Positions 10,348 through 19,959 of a DNA stretch of 64,000 bases are shown here, piece by piece. Source of the DNA: Vibrio sp. SS-MA-C1-2 (GTDB lineage Bacteria > Pseudomonadota > Gammaproteobacteria > Enterobacterales > Vibrionaceae); NCBI RefSeq assembly GCF_021513135.1, contig NZ_CP090981.1, positions 868,001-932,000 on the forward strand, given 5' to 3'. The position numbers and the translations under genes were made by a program. The first letter of the stretch is position 1; the number at the start of each line of letters is the position of its first letter. Under the pieces are notes generated by a model, which searched no databases, was not told where the DNA came from, and saw only the letters and a program-made list of their open reading frames with translations.

Positions 10348-10391
10348 CAGCTCCGTGTTCTTTATGATTATCAATAACACGGAGCTTTTTT
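10348..10391 (+). terminator. Rho-independent terminator after djlA
   Basis: The 11-bp stem AGCTCCGTGTT / AACACGGAGCT with a 15-nt loop is followed by six T, 42 nt past the djlA stop codon. Confidence 0.92.
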
Positions 10392-10449
10392 ATATCCTTC
10401 ATACCTGACGCTGCTAGGTTATTAGTTACGTTTATTCACTCCAATCATA
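10391..10449 (+). repeat. Truncated ERIC-type repeat (left half)
   Basis: About 59 bp matches the left half of the ERIC copies in this window (TATATCCTTCATACCTGACG then CTGCTAGGTTATTAG and CCAATCATAT). It stops at the centre of the element, exactly where a complete copy begins. It overlaps the T run of the djlA terminator. Confidence 0.75.
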
Positions 10450-10579
10450 TATACCCTTCTTACTTGAAGTTGCTAGGTTGTTGGCTACACTCGTTCGCCC
10501 CAATCATATAGAATACCTATACTCATGGGGCCTCATTCGCTTGCCGCCTACTAGCAACGCCAATTAATTTAGATTTATA
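10450..10579 (+). repeat. ERIC-type intergenic repeat, full length
   Basis: About 130 bp, imperfectly palindromic, with TATACCC-type ends. The left arm has CTTGAAGTTGCTAGGTTGTT, the centre CTCATGGGGCCTCATTCGCTTG and the right arm CTACTAGCAACGCCAATTA. The right end overlaps the stop codon of rluA (10575-10577). The other full copies are at 34476 (inverted) and 63133. Confidence 0.85.
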
Positions 10580-11363
10580 TCTGTTTCTTTAATTCTCGAA
10601 TCTTTGCTTTTCTTGCTTCTTTTGCTGTGAGCCTTTTTTCTCTCTTTTCTTTAACATACATCGGCGGTAACTTGCTCAAATCCAGTGTTTGCTGTGGCGC
10701 ATTAAGATAAAAATCACAAGGCGCGAAAAGGTGCAAAGGCTTCTCTGTTGTAGGATGTAAAATACAAAGCTCTGCCGCATGGAGTTGCAATCTGTCTGAT
10801 AGCGCCTCAGCCTCATCATGCGCATAAAACTCATCACCTAGAATAGGATGACCTAGAGACATCATATGGACTCTTAGCTGGTGGGAGCGTCCAGTAACAG
10901 GAAGAAGTTTTACAATACTGTTGTTACCTTCTTGTTTGACGAATTGATAACGGGTTTGAGAAGGTTTTCCATCTTCAAAGCAGACCTTTTGTCGAGGACG
11001 ATTTGGCCAGTCACAGATCAAAGGAAGATCGATTAATCCCTCTTTGGCCTCTAATTCTCCCCACACTTTTGCGTAATAGAGCTTCGTCGGTATTCGTTGT
11101 TCAAACTGGATTTTGAGGTGGCGCTCGGCTTGTTTATGGAGTGCTAATATCATTAAACCTGATGTCGCCATATCAAGACGATGAACCACCTGACAATCAG
11201 GGTATTGTTCACGAACTCGATTCCAACAACTGTCGCTATGGGCAGGATCTCGACCGGGAACAGAAAGAAGTCCTGCAGGTTTATTAATTGCGATAATATC
11301 CTGATCACAGTAGAGAATATCTAACCATGGATTGGTAGGAGGGGCGTAGTGATCGATTGCCAT
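10575..11363 (-). CDS. rluA: dual-specificity 23S rRNA (U746) / tRNA (U32) pseudouridine synthase RluA
   Basis: RsuA/RluA-family pseudouridine synthase with the catalytic motif HRLD (61-64, Asp64 as in E. coli) and no S4 domain, which fits RluA rather than RluC or RluD. The start at 11363 (MAIDHYAPPTNPW) aligns with the E. coli N-terminus; an in-frame ATG at 11405 would add 14 residues without an obvious ribosome-binding site. The protein is about 262 residues, longer than the 219 of E. coli, because of a strongly basic C-terminal tail rich in KEKREKR/KEARKAK. The stop codon lies inside an ERIC repeat. Confidence 0.93.
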   Translation of the reverse strand: MAIDHYAPPTNPWLDILYCDQDIIAINKPAGLLSVPGRDPAHSDSCWNRVREQYPDCQVVHRLDMATSGLMILALHKQAERHLKIQFEQRIPTKLYYAKVWGELEAKEGLIDLPLICDWPNRPRQKVCFEDGKPSQTRYQFVKQEGNNSIVKLLPVTGRSHQLRVHMMSLGHPILGDEFYAHDEAEALSDRLQLHAAELCILHPTTEKPLHLFAPCDFYLNAPQQTLDLSKLPPMYVKEKREKRLTAKEARKAKIRELKKQI

Positions 11364-11470
11364 AATATCAATTCTTTCACGGTTTATTAATGAAAAAGGT
11401 GGCATGAATCATATTCATACCACCTGGACTATTTTGTTATATCTACGGTTATTGTGAGACTAACCGGTAT

Positions 11471-12016
11471 TTAATTATGACTAACAACAATAACACGCAG
11501 TGAATCTAAGCGGATGCTAGCTTGAGCGATATAGCCCGATAGCGTCGCAATCTGCTCTTCAATTTGCGTTAATTCATCATCACGAATATTCGGGTTCACC
11601 GCTTTCAGTGCTTGTAAGCGATCAAGTTCAGCACCTAAGACTTTATTCATATTCTCTTGAGCTGCCGTAATAACTTCTTGATGTGCACCATCAACACTAT
11701 TATTTGCCTTAGTAATCAAAGCATGAATTTGTGGTTGAATAGAGTTAACTAACTTACTGCCTAAGTGACGATTAACAGGGCTCAATTGACGATGGAAACT
11801 TTCAAATTCAACCTGCTCTGCCAAATTATTGCCATTACTATCAAGCATTAGACGAATTGGTGTTGCCGGTAAGAATTGAGTAATACCACTATTTTTTGGT
11901 GCCTGAGCTTCAATGACATAGACTAACTCTAAGAAGAGCGTCCCAACAGGTAGGGCTTTATTCTTAAGTAGAGAAATAGAAGCAATACCCACGCCTTCAC
12001 TTAATAGCAGATCAAT
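11471..12016 (-). pseudogene. rapA: C-terminal fragment of rapA, separated by a frameshift
   Basis: This open frame continues the RapA sequence in another frame: [20 protein letters not shown] onward, ending [15 protein letters not shown], equivalent to the last 180 or so residues of the 968-residue E. coli RapA. The first ATG inside it is at 11992, but it has no convincing ribosome-binding site and starts in mid-domain, so I do not regard it as a separate gene. Together with the upstream 795 codons it gives exactly a full-length RapA. Either the gene is broken, or one base is missing from the G run at 12017-12021. Confidence 0.88.
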
Positions 12017-14388
12017 CCCCCTTGGATCATTGGATGCTCCCAGCTCATAAAATGAAGATCTTCACGAGAAAGAGCCGTTGGACGATCAAAGGTAACGGTT
12101 CCACCATCAGCAGGCAAGCCCGGATAACTCGGCACCATCATGTGTTCTGATGGAGTAATGGTAATTGCATTGTCACCACGATCATCTTGGTTTAATCCAA
12201 TGACATCAAATAAGCTAATGGCAAAGCTCACCAGATCGGTATCACCATCTTGCGCTTCAATCTCTGCCGCCAGTTTTTTTGCTTTCTCGCCACCATTGGA
12301 GTGCATTTCTAGTAGACGATCTCGTCCTTGTTCCAACTGTGCTTTTAGCTTCTGGTTCTGCTCATTACTCTCTTCAATCAATAGTTCGAGTAGAGCGAGG
12401 TCAGGTTCTTGTGAGGCTAATAAGCTAAATAGACGAGACTCAATCTGATCATAAATCGCACGACCTGTTGGGCATGTCTCTTCAAATGCTTGCAGACCAC
12501 GGTCAAACCACGTTGCTAATAAGGCTTGAGCACTGCCTTCAATATGCGGAATATGGATTTCAATATCACGCTCTTGACCAATACGATCTAAACGACCAAT
12601 ACGTTGTTCAAGTAAGTCTGGATTGATCGGCAGATCAAACATCACTAGTTGGTTAGCAAACTGGAAGTTACGTCCTTCTGAACCAATCTCTGAACAGAGC
12701 AATACTTGTGCCCCTGCTTCAGGTTCTGCAAAGTAAGCCGCTGCTTTATCACGTTCAATGATCGACATGTTTTCGTGGAATACGGTGCCACGAATACCTT
12801 CACGCTCACGTAATGCTTGCTCTAATTGTAGGGCTGTTTCTGCTTTGGCTGAGATAACCAAGACTTTTTCGTGACGATTAGCTTTTAAGAATTCGATTAA
12901 CCACTCAACACGAGGATCAAAGTTCCACCACGTCGCTTTTTCATCTTCATAAAGTTGGAAAAGCTCTTCTGGATAGAGAAGTTGCATCGCTTTTTGCTGC
13001 TCATCAAGGCGCTTATTCATCATGTTGGCAACACGAAGTGCGGTTTGATATTGTGAAGGCATCGGTAATGGGTACATATTTAGGTGGCGTTGTGGAAAAC
13101 CTTTTACGCCGCCACGGGTATTTCTAAAGAGAATACGGCCTGTACCATGGCGATCCATTAAATTAGAGACTAGCTCTTCACGAGCATTTTGTTTATCTTC
13201 GGTATGGCTATTTTCCGCATTAATAATACGAAGCAGCGGTTCAACATCTTGTTCTGAAAGAAGTTCTGAAATACTGTTGCTTGCCGTACTAGAAAGGCTT
13301 TTTTCTGATAATAGCTCACTGACAGCGTCAGCGACGGGTTGATATTGTTGTTCTTCATCAACAAAAGCTTGATAGTCGTAGAAACGGTCAGGATCAAGCA
13401 GGCGCAGACGAGCAAAGTGACTTTGATGACCTAACTGCTCTGGTGTTGCGGTAAGTAATAATACCCCAGGAACTTCTTCTGCAAGCGCTTCAATCACCTG
13501 ATATTCACGGCTTGGTTTCTCTTCATCCCAAACTAAATGATGTGCTTCATCGACCACAAGAAGATCCCAATCGGCCTCTAATACTTGTTCAAAACGACGA
13601 CGACTCTTACGTACAAAATTCAGAGAACAAAGCACCAGTTGTGCAGTATCAAATGGGTTTTCAGCATCCGCGTAAGCTTCGATACAGCGCTCTTCATCAA
13701 AGATAGAAAAATGAAGGTTAAAGCGACGCATCATCTCAACTAACCATTGATGCTGTAGTGTCTCAGGAACAAGAATTAAAACACGTTGAGCACGACCAGA
13801 CAGAACTTGTTGGTGGATGATCATCCCTGCTTCAATGGTTTTACCTAAGCCAACTTCATCTGCAAGCAGTACACGAGGTGCATGACGACGACCCACTTCT
13901 TTTGCAATATAGAGTTGATGAGGGATCAGACTGGCGCGAACACCGGTTAAACCACGTAATGGATTTTGGTGTTGCTGCAGTTGTTTGTTTAATGCACGAT
14001 AACGAAGAGCAAATCGATCCATTCTTTCGATTTGACCAGCAAACAGCTTATCTTGCGGTTTATTGAAGCGAAGTTGATTATTGAGGAGTATTTCTCGTAG
14101 CGATACATTCTCTTCACCGGTGTCTAAACGAGTACCGACGTAAGTGAAAACGCCTTGCGACTCTTGAATCTCTTCAATGGCAAGTTTCCACCCTTCATGA
14201 CTTTCTATTTCATCACCGACATTAAACATCACACGAGTAATGGGTGCATCACTTCTGGCATATAGACGATTCTCTTCACTTGCGGCAAAGAGGAGAGAGA
14301 CGGTACGGTCGTCAAGTGCAACAACCGTCCCTAAACCTAAATCATTTTCAGTATCACTGATCCAACGTTGTCCCAATGCGAATGGCAT
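12001..14388 (-). CDS. rapA: RNA polymerase-associated ATPase RapA (HepA), frameshifted after codon 792
   Basis: Swi2/Snf2-type ATPase that binds RNA polymerase and promotes its recycling. The 795-residue frame has the N-terminal tandem Tudor-like region ([16 protein letters not shown], 1-110), Walker A in [13 protein letters not shown] (near 176-188), the DEAH box in [10 protein letters not shown] (near 280), LLTATPEQ, and helicase C-terminal motifs [12 protein letters not shown] and [12 protein letters not shown]. After HPMIQGG it runs into LICY and a stop, while the expected continuation lies one frame away. Restoring one base in the GGGGG run at 12017-12021 joins the parts into a 968-residue protein, the E. 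coli length. Confidence 0.93.
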   Translation of the reverse strand: MPFALGQRWISDTENDLGLGTVVALDDRTVSLLFAASEENRLYARSDAPITRVMFNVGDEIESHEGWKLAIEEIQESQGVFTYVGTRLDTGEENVSLREILLNNQLRFNKPQDKLFAGQIERMDRFALRYRALNKQLQQHQNPLRGLTGVRASLIPHQLYIAKEVGRRHAPRVLLADEVGLGKTIEAGMIIHQQVLSGRAQRVLILVPETLQHQWLVEMMRRFNLHFSIFDEERCIEAYADAENPFDTAQLVLCSLNFVRKSRRRFEQVLEADWDLLVVDEAHHLVWDEEKPSREYQVIEALAEEVPGVLLLTATPEQLGHQSHFARLRLLDPDRFYDYQAFVDEEQQYQPVADAVSELLSEKSLSSTASNSISELLSEQDVEPLLRIINAENSHTEDKQNAREELVSNLMDRHGTGRILFRNTRGGVKGFPQRHLNMYPLPMPSQYQTALRVANMMNKRLDEQQKAMQLLYPEELFQLYEDEKATWWNFDPRVEWLIEFLKANRHEKVLVISAKAETALQLEQALREREGIRGTVFHENMSIIERDKAAAYFAEPEAGAQVLLCSEIGSEGRNFQFANQLVMFDLPINPDLLEQRIGRLDRIGQERDIEIHIPHIEGSAQALLATWFDRGLQAFEETCPTGRAIYDQIESRLFSLLASQEPDLALLELLIEESNEQNQKLKAQLEQGRDRLLEMHSNGGEKAKKLAAEIEAQDGDTDLVSFAISLFDVIGLNQDDRGDNAITITPSEHMMVPSYPGLPADGGTVTFDRPTALSREDLHFMSWEHPMIQGGLICY

Positions 14389-14421
14389 CTATTTTAAACC
14401 TCTATCTTATCGTTGTATGGT

Positions 14422-14500
14422 TATAACCTTGATACTTGAAGCAACTAGGTGATTGGCAATGTTCATTGGCCAGCTAGTGACTCCAATTATTTGGGGTATA
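14422..14500 (+). repeat. ERIC-type intergenic repeat, short form
   Basis: About 79 bp with the outer arms (GATACTTGAAGCAACTAGGT and CTAGTGACTCCAATTATTTG, ending GGGGTATA) and no long central loop. It lies upstream of rapA in the 334-bp gene-free stretch 14389-14722. The rest of that stretch holds a hairpin near 14678 and nothing else I can name. Confidence 0.8.
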
Positions 14501-14677
14501 TTTTTTAGTCTGAAAGCAGTGATAGTCATCGCTGATGGGTTACTACCACTTTAAAAAACTCGCCATCATACTGTTAATTATTGATAAATACAGTTATGTT
14601 TATGAAATTCAACGCCTATTGATGATAAAAGTATCAAAGGCGCTGCTTCACTTAGCTTAGTGCTGGAAAGTCGATTA

Positions 14678-14704
14678 CGCAAAGGCGTCGGAAGCACCTT
14701 TGCG
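14678..14704 (-). terminator. Hairpin downstream of darP (possible terminator)
   Basis: CGCAAAGG and CCTTTGCG form a perfect 8-bp stem with an 11-nt loop, 19 nt past the darP stop on the minus strand. On that strand only a short, interrupted T tract follows, so termination strength is doubtful. Confidence 0.5.
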
Positions 14705-14722
14705 TTTCTCTGGTTTTCAGAG

Positions 14723-15247
14723 TTAAAAGTCGTCGCTTAACTCTTTTAGGTATTGGAAGATTTCTCGGTAAGCTCGTGGTGGCTTACTCATCTTTTTCTC
14801 TTTATTTGCTTGGCGTACCAATTGGCGGAACTTTTGACGATCCGCTTCTGGATGTCGGTCCATGACTTGGTTAATTGCACTATCGCCTTCTTCAATAATA
14901 CGATCACGTAACTCTTCTAACTTATGCAAAGCTAATGTTGATTGTGAATGTTTATTGTTAAGTTTGTCTAAAGAAGCTTGGATCTCGTCAATATCGACAT
15001 AGCGCATCATTTTACCAATAAACTGTAATTGACGACGTTTGGCTTCTGCTTTAAATCGCTGCGCATCCATAATAGCGGTGCGTAACGGATCATCTAACGT
15101 AATCTTTGCCAGTGCTGCAGGTTTTAGGTTGACAAGCTGTACTCCTAATTTTTGCAACTCTTCCATATCACGTTTCATTTCTGTTTTACTGACCCAGATG
15201 ATTTCTTCTTCTTCATCCCAAGGGGCTTTTTGATTTTTTCTAGCCAT
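14723..15247 (-). CDS. darP: ribosome-associated protein DarP (YjgA, DUF615)
   Basis: Late 50S-assembly factor of the DUF615/YjgA family. The start at 15247 gives a 174-residue protein; an in-frame GTG at 15259 would add four residues, and neither start has a strong ribosome-binding site. The sequence has an acidic N-terminus ([11 protein letters not shown]), the central [12 protein letters not shown] helix and a basic C-terminal region ending [14 protein letters not shown], all characteristic of YjgA. It is divergently transcribed from pmbA, as in E. coli. Confidence 0.93.
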   Translation of the reverse strand: MARKNQKAPWDEEEEIIWVSKTEMKRDMEELQKLGVQLVNLKPAALAKITLDDPLRTAIMDAQRFKAEAKRRQLQFIGKMMRYVDIDEIQASLDKLNNKHSQSTLALHKLEELRDRIIEEGDSAINQVMDRHPEADRQKFRQLVRQANKEKKMSKPPRAYREIFQYLKELSDDF

Positions 15248-15366
15248 ATTTTTAAACACATTTTGAGGTGGAATACTCTTATTTTATCAGTTTCCACAAT
15301 AATTGGGAGGATTGAAGAGTAAAAAAGGCTAAAGCAGTGTTATCCTTAGGTAATGTTTGACTAGAG

Positions 15367-16722
15367 ATGAAGTTTTCTATGGATATAAAGCAACAAGTTG
15401 CTCAACAGCGTGTCGAATTAGAGGCCGCTGTTGCTAAAGCATTAGAGATGGCTGGGGCAAAAGCCGATGCTGCGGAAGTCGCTATCACCAAAACGACAGG
15501 CATTAGTATTTCCAGTCGTATGTGTGAAGTTGAGAATGTTGAGTTTAATAGCGATGGTGCATTAGGCATCACGGTTTATAACAATCAACAAAAAGGCAGT
15601 GCATCGACCTCAGATCTTAGTGCTGAAGCGATAAAACAGACAGTGGAAGCTGCTTTAGATATTGCTCGTTATACTTCTCCTGATCCTTTTTCTGGTCCAG
15701 CGCCCAAAGCATTAATGGCGACGGATATTCCTGATTTAGATCTATTCCATCCTAGCGAATTAAATCCAGATGCAGGCGCAGAGCTGGCGATTGCCGCTGA
15801 ACGAGCTGCTTTAGATTTTGATCCAAGAATAAAACAGAGTGACGGTGCAAGTTTTGACAGCCATTACGGCGTTAAGGTGTACGGAAATAGTCATGGAATG
15901 CTAGCAAGCTTTGCTTCAAGTCGTCATAGCCTTAGTAGTTGTGTCATCGCAACAGGACAAGATGGCGTGATGGAGCGAGATTATAGTTATACTGTTTCTC
16001 GTCTTCCTGACCAACTTTGGACTCCTGAACGCGTCGGACAGCATGCAGCAGAACGAACGGTAAGCCGTATCGATGCCCAGCGCTTGTCGACCATGGAAGC
16101 GCCAGTGCTGTTTGCTGCTGACGTTGCGACTGGGTTATTCGGTCATTTAGTGATGGCAATTAGTGGTGCCAATATCTATCGAAAATCCTCGTTCTTATTA
16201 GATAAAGTGGGTGAGCAGGTATTACCATCATGGTTAAATATCAGTGAGCGTCCTCATATTCATCAAGCGATGGCGAGTACACCATTTGATAGCGAAGGTG
16301 TTTTCACTCAAGATCGTGAAATTATTACTGACGGTGTATTACAGAGCTATTTGATGACCACTTATGCTGCTCGTAAATTGTCATTAACGCCAACTGGGCA
16401 TGCTGGTGGTATTCATAATTGGTTTGTCAAAGCCAATGGTGGGGATTTTGATGCGATGCTAAAACAGATGGGGCGTGGTCTACTTGTCACTGAAATGATG
16501 GGACAAGGGGTTAATATTGTCACTGGCGATTACTCTCGCGGTGCGGCGGGTTTCTGGGTTGAAAATGGCGAAATTCAATTCCCTGTCAGCGAAATTACTA
16601 TCGCAGGTAATTTAAAAGATATGTTTAATAATATTGTTGCAATTGGTAGCGATGTTGAAACCAGAAGCCAAATTCAGACCGGTTCTATTTTGATTGAGTC
16701 GATGCAGATAGCTGGTGAATAA
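15367..16722 (+). CDS. pmbA: metalloprotease-like protein PmbA (TldE)
   Basis: Subunit of the TldD/TldE protease, which degrades unfolded peptides and processes microcin B17 and CcdA. 451 residues (E. coli 450). Family landmarks: TTGISIS with [17 protein letters not shown] (about 43-73), [13 protein letters not shown] (about 161-173), [11 protein letters not shown] (about 310-320), GHAGGIHNW (about 343-351) and [17 protein letters not shown] near 400. TldE lacks the HExxxH zinc motif of TldD, and none is seen here. The start could also be the ATG at 15379. A strong bidirectional terminator separates it from the converging mgtE. Confidence 0.95.
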   Translation: MKFSMDIKQQVAQQRVELEAAVAKALEMAGAKADAAEVAITKTTGISISSRMCEVENVEFNSDGALGITVYNNQQKGSASTSDLSAEAIKQTVEAALDIARYTSPDPFSGPAPKALMATDIPDLDLFHPSELNPDAGAELAIAAERAALDFDPRIKQSDGASFDSHYGVKVYGNSHGMLASFASSRHSLSSCVIATGQDGVMERDYSYTVSRLPDQLWTPERVGQHAAERTVSRIDAQRLSTMEAPVLFAADVATGLFGHLVMAISGANIYRKSSFLLDKVGEQVLPSWLNISERPHIHQAMASTPFDSEGVFTQDREIITDGVLQSYLMTTYAARKLSLTPTGHAGGIHNWFVKANGGDFDAMLKQMGRGLLVTEMMGQGVNIVTGDYSRGAAGFWVENGEIQFPVSEITIAGNLKDMFNNIVAIGSDVETRSQIQTGSILIESMQIAGE

Positions 16723-16781
16723 ACGGGTATTGATACCGTCATCACTGTTATTTTAAAAAGAAAAAATTTAAAAAGAAAAAC

Positions 16782-16832
16782 AAAAAGCCGCAGACTCTTT
16801 GCTATCAAGCGAAAAGATCTGCGGCTTTTTTA
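16782..16832. terminator. Bidirectional terminator between pmbA and mgtE
   Basis: The 13-bp stem AAAAAGCCGCAGA / TCTGCGGCTTTTT is flanked by A and T runs, so it can stop transcription from both converging genes. Confidence 0.93.
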
Positions 16833-16849
16833 TTTTATTCTAATGTGGA

Positions 16850-18205
16850 TTACATAAAGATGGTCGCTAAACCAAGGAAGACCGAAAGTCCGACAACATC
16901 TGTCACCGTGGTTAATGCCATTCCGCCGGCCAATGCGGGATCGATATTGAGCCTCTTTAATACTAATGGGATTGATACGCCAGCAATACCCGCCATGATC
17001 AAGTTGGTGATCATCGCCGCAGCAATAATTAAGCTTAGTTCTATTTCGCCTTTCCAGAAGTAGACAATAGTACCAATGATTAATGCCCATAATAGACCAT
17101 TTAACAGTCCAACGGCCGCTTCACGGTAGAGCAAAAATCGAGTATTGGTATCACCGATATGGCCAACGGCTAAACCTCGGATCATAATTGCGATTGTCTG
17201 ATTACCTGCGACACCGCCCATGGATGGAACGATGGTCATTAATACCGCAATCGACGCCATTCGTTCTAGCGTTCCTTCGAACATATTTGAAACCGAGGCT
17301 GCGGCTAATGCAGCTAAAATATTGACACCTAACCAGATACTACGGCGACGTGCTGAGATAAAGACAGGAGCAAAAGTATCTTGCTCTTCATCCATCCCCG
17401 CCATGGTCATAATTGAGTGTTCACCATCTTCACGAATAATATCAACCACGTCATCGATAGTAATTCGTCCTACTAAGCGATTATTCTCATCAACGACGGG
17501 GGCTGAGACCCAATCTCGTCGTTCAAACAGGCTGGCGATATCATTATCTTTCATATCTGTCGGTATCGCTTCGTCAGCGGTTCCCATGATATCGGCAATC
17601 TGCTCGTCAGGCTGACTGGTTAATAGTGTTGCAAGTGAAATACAGCCAATAAGATACTCATTAGGATCGACAACATAGAGTGAATCTGTTGATTCAGGGA
17701 TCTCACCTCGAATGCGAAGGTAGCGCAGTACGACGTCAACATCAATATCAGAGCGAATAGTGACAACATCTGTGCTCATCATACCGCCAGCGGTATCTTC
17801 TGGATATCCAAGAGCTGTTTCAATCTTATGACGCTCTTGATCATCTAATTGCGCAAGAATCTCTTGAGATTTACCATCTGGCAAGCTACGTAAAACGTAA
17901 GCAGCATCATCGGTGTCCATTCCCTCTGTTGCGGCAGCTAAGGTTTCCACATCCATTTTAGCGGCAATGCCATCTTTTACATCTTCGGCAAGTTCTTCAA
18001 GGATCTCGCCATAAAATTCAGGATCGGTTAATTGCCAAAGAACTTGACGTTCTTTCGGTGGCGAGGCTTCAAGAAGATCGGCGACATCTTCAGGTTCCAT
18101 ACTCTGAAGAAGGCGACGGACATGGACGAAACGACCATCATCGAGGGCTTGATTGACTTCTTGTAATGTTTGGTGAGTCTGATCTTGTTCTTTTAATTCA
18201 GCCAT
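16850..18205 (-). CDS. mgtE: magnesium transporter MgtE
   Basis: Inner-membrane Mg2+ channel gated by cytosolic Mg2+. 451 residues: a helical MgtE N domain (about 15-135, with repeated EDVADLLEASPP and AYVLRSLP modules), two CBS domains (about 137-262; MSTDVVTIRSD and GRITIDDVVDIIRED) and a five-helix membrane domain (about 285-451). The domain order and the first membrane segment with a nearby MGGVAGNQ motif match characterised MgtE. It is separated from rapZ by a strong terminator, so it is an independent transcript. The usual npr gene between rapZ and this locus is absent. Confidence 0.95.
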   Translation of the reverse strand: MAELKEQDQTHQTLQEVNQALDDGRFVHVRRLLQSMEPEDVADLLEASPPKERQVLWQLTDPEFYGEILEELAEDVKDGIAAKMDVETLAAATEGMDTDDAAYVLRSLPDGKSQEILAQLDDQERHKIETALGYPEDTAGGMMSTDVVTIRSDIDVDVVLRYLRIRGEIPESTDSLYVVDPNEYLIGCISLATLLTSQPDEQIADIMGTADEAIPTDMKDNDIASLFERRDWVSAPVVDENNRLVGRITIDDVVDIIREDGEHSIMTMAGMDEEQDTFAPVFISARRRSIWLGVNILAALAAASVSNMFEGTLERMASIAVLMTIVPSMGGVAGNQTIAIMIRGLAVGHIGDTNTRFLLYREAAVGLLNGLLWALIIGTIVYFWKGEIELSLIIAAAMITNLIMAGIAGVSIPLVLKRLNIDPALAGGMALTTVTDVVGLSVFLGLATIFM

Positions 18206-18216
18206 AGGCTAAGCCT

Positions 18217-18250
18217 TAAAAAAACTGCAATCAAGTGTGTTGATTGCAGT
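18217..18250 (-). terminator. Rho-independent terminator after rapZ
   Basis: On the minus strand ACTGCAATCAA and TTGATTGCAGT form a perfect 11-bp stem with a 5-nt loop, followed by seven T. It closes the rpoN-hpf-ptsN-rapZ operon at the position where npr would be expected. Confidence 0.93.
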
Positions 18251-18302
18251 GGAATCTTTTAATTAAATTACAATCTTGAATGATTGCTAATCGTAAATGA
18301 GA

Positions 18303-19151
18303 TTAACTGCTGATCTCTAGTGTTTTATGCCTTACTTGAACGCTTTGACCTGAATGACGGAAAAAATCTGCCAGTTGTTGGGCAACATAGACTGAGCGAT
18401 GCTGTCCTCCAGTACAACCGATAGCGATAGTCAAGTAACTTCGATTATTGCGCTCTAAAGAGGGTAGCCAATTTTGAATAAAATACCGTAATTGATCGGT
18501 TAATTTATTCACTTCATCTTGGTGTGATAAAAAATCGATAACCGGTTGATCGAGTCCAGTTAATGGCTTTAGTTCCACTTGCCAATGTGGATTAGGTAAA
18601 AACCGAACATCAAAAACAAAATCAGCATCGGAGGGTAAGCCATGTTTAAAACCAAAGGACTCAAAAACCATCACTAGCTCACGCTCTTTTTTGCCTAGAA
18701 CTCGTGCTCTGATGGTCTCACTAAGATCATGAATCGACTTTTTACTGGTATCGATGACTAAATCTGCTTGTGCTTTTATTGGCGACAGCAGAGATGATTC
18801 AAAGTGAATAGCTTGCTCTAATGTCATGTTCAAGCGAGTTAATGGATGCAGACGTCGAGTTTCACTGTAGCGTTTAATCAATACATCGTCAGTTGAGTCG
18901 AGAAAAATGATGGTTGAATCATCTTTGTTTGGTCGTTGCTCCAAGATCTCAGTTAAGATATTTTGATCTTCGGGCACATTTCGAGCATCAATACTAACTG
19001 CTATCGATTTTTCATCATCAAGTGTCTCAATGAGTTGAGGTAACATACTGATTGGTAAGTTATCAACGCAATAGTAGTTGAGATCTTCTAATACCCCAAG
19101 TGCTACACTCTTACCTGCACCTGAACGTCCACTTAATATCATTAATGCCAT
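18303..19151 (-). CDS. rapZ: RNase adapter protein RapZ (YvcJ family)
   Basis: Binds the small RNA GlmZ and delivers it to RNase E, tuning glmS and amino-sugar supply; it also senses glucosamine-6-phosphate. 282 residues (E. coli 284). Walker A GRSGAGKS at 8-15, the Walker-B-like DARNVPE region near 56, and the C-terminal domain with [19 protein letters not shown] (about 243-261) are visible. It lies 21 nt after ptsN in the rpoN operon and ends before a strong terminator; npr, normally the next gene, is not here. Confidence 0.96.
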   Translation of the reverse strand: MALMILSGRSGAGKSVALGVLEDLNYYCVDNLPISMLPQLIETLDDEKSIAVSIDARNVPEDQNILTEILEQRPNKDDSTIIFLDSTDDVLIKRYSETRRLHPLTRLNMTLEQAIHFESSLLSPIKAQADLVIDTSKKSIHDLSETIRARVLGKKERELVMVFESFGFKHGLPSDADFVFDVRFLPNPHWQVELKPLTGLDQPVIDFLSHQDEVNKLTDQLRYFIQNWLPSLERNNRSYLTIAIGCTGGQHRSVYVAQQLADFFRHSGQSVQVRHKTLEISS

Positions 19152-19172
19152 GGATGATCTTCCACCGTCATA

Positions 19173-19640
19173 TTATTTACTGGCAACTTGAGGTTCCGCT
19201 TGAGTTATGATCTGATAAAGCTCTTGATCTGACTTAGCATAACGAAGTTGGCGATAAAGGTTTTTATCTGTTAATTTATCAGCAATATCGGAGAGAGTGA
19301 CCAGATAATCTTTACACTGCTGTTCTGGCACAAAAAGTGCAAAAAGAAGATCAACAGGTCTGTTATCTACTGCATCAAACTCAATGGGTGTTTCGCACTG
19401 TAATAAAATGGCAATCGCATGATCACTGTGGTGAATTCGCCCCAGTGGCATTGCTATTCCTTTCCCTATACCGGTATTCCCCATTTTTTCGCGACTTAAC
19501 ATGGAGTCAAATAGCTTTTGTGGGTTCTGCTCCAACTTTTTAGCGGCGAGTTCGCTGATAATTTCTAATGCGCGTTTCTTGCTTGAGCATTGGACTGCTG
19601 ACTTGGTGCAGTCCAAACTTAATATAGAGTTTAAATTCAT
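19173..19640 (-). CDS. ptsN: PTS IIA-Ntr-like regulatory protein PtsN with active-site His replaced by Leu
   Basis: Nitrogen-PTS output protein that in relatives controls potassium uptake, sigma-54 functions and envelope stress according to its phosphorylation. 155 residues (E. coli 163). The fold is clearly EIIA-Ntr: TKSAVQCSSKKRALEIISELAAK, SREKMGNTGIGKGIA and VDNRPVDLLFALFVP. In the active-site motif, usually IPHGK with the phosphorylated His, the sequence reads MPLGR: residue 66 is Leu (codon CTG, 19443-19445). Two His residues follow four and five positions later but are not in the conserved place. With npr absent downstream, phosphotransfer through this protein is probably lost. It lies two nt after hpf. 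Confidence 0.93.
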   Translation of the reverse strand: MNLNSILSLDCTKSAVQCSSKKRALEIISELAAKKLEQNPQKLFDSMLSREKMGNTGIGKGIAMPLGRIHHSDHAIAILLQCETPIEFDAVDNRPVDLLFALFVPEQQCKDYLVTLSDIADKLTDKNLYRQLRYAKSDQELYQIITQAEPQVASK

Positions 19641-19642
19641 GA

Positions 19643-19930
19643 TTAATGACTATTCAGTTTTTCTTTATGTTTATTTAATTGGCGAACCAGTTTATCAATA
19701 AGTGTATCAATCGCGGTATACATATCTTCAGATTGTGATGATGCGTATATCTCTCCTGAACTGACATGCAGAATGGCTTCCGCTTGTTGAGTGTTCTTTT
19801 CTACTTTAAGAACAACGTGAACATTATTGATAGGGTCAAAAAAGCGTTCTAATTTTACAAATTTTTCTTCAACAAATTGACGAATTGATGAAGTAATTTC
19901 AACATGGTGTCCTGTTAAATTAATATTCAT
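19643..19930 (-). CDS. hpf: ribosome hibernation promoting factor (short HPF)
   Basis: Binds the 30S subunit in stationary phase and promotes 100S dimer formation. 95 residues, the size of the short HPF of E. coli (95), not the long form. It begins MNINLTGHHVEITSSIRQFV and shows the KLERFFDPINNVHVVLKVEK core and the SEDMYTAIDTLIDKLVRQL helix. It lies between rpoN and ptsN in the conserved operon. Confidence 0.96.
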   Translation of the reverse strand: MNINLTGHHVEITSSIRQFVEEKFVKLERFFDPINNVHVVLKVEKNTQQAEAILHVSSGEIYASSQSEDMYTAIDTLIDKLVRQLNKHKEKLNSH

Positions 19931-19959
19931 AGCGCTCTTTCCTTCTGGTTGCCCTTACG

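Noticed and set aside
11471-11992. Separate 173-residue gene downstream of rapA
   Set aside because: It matches the C-terminal part of RapA, has no ribosome-binding site and joins rapA by a one-base shift, so it is a fragment, not a gene.
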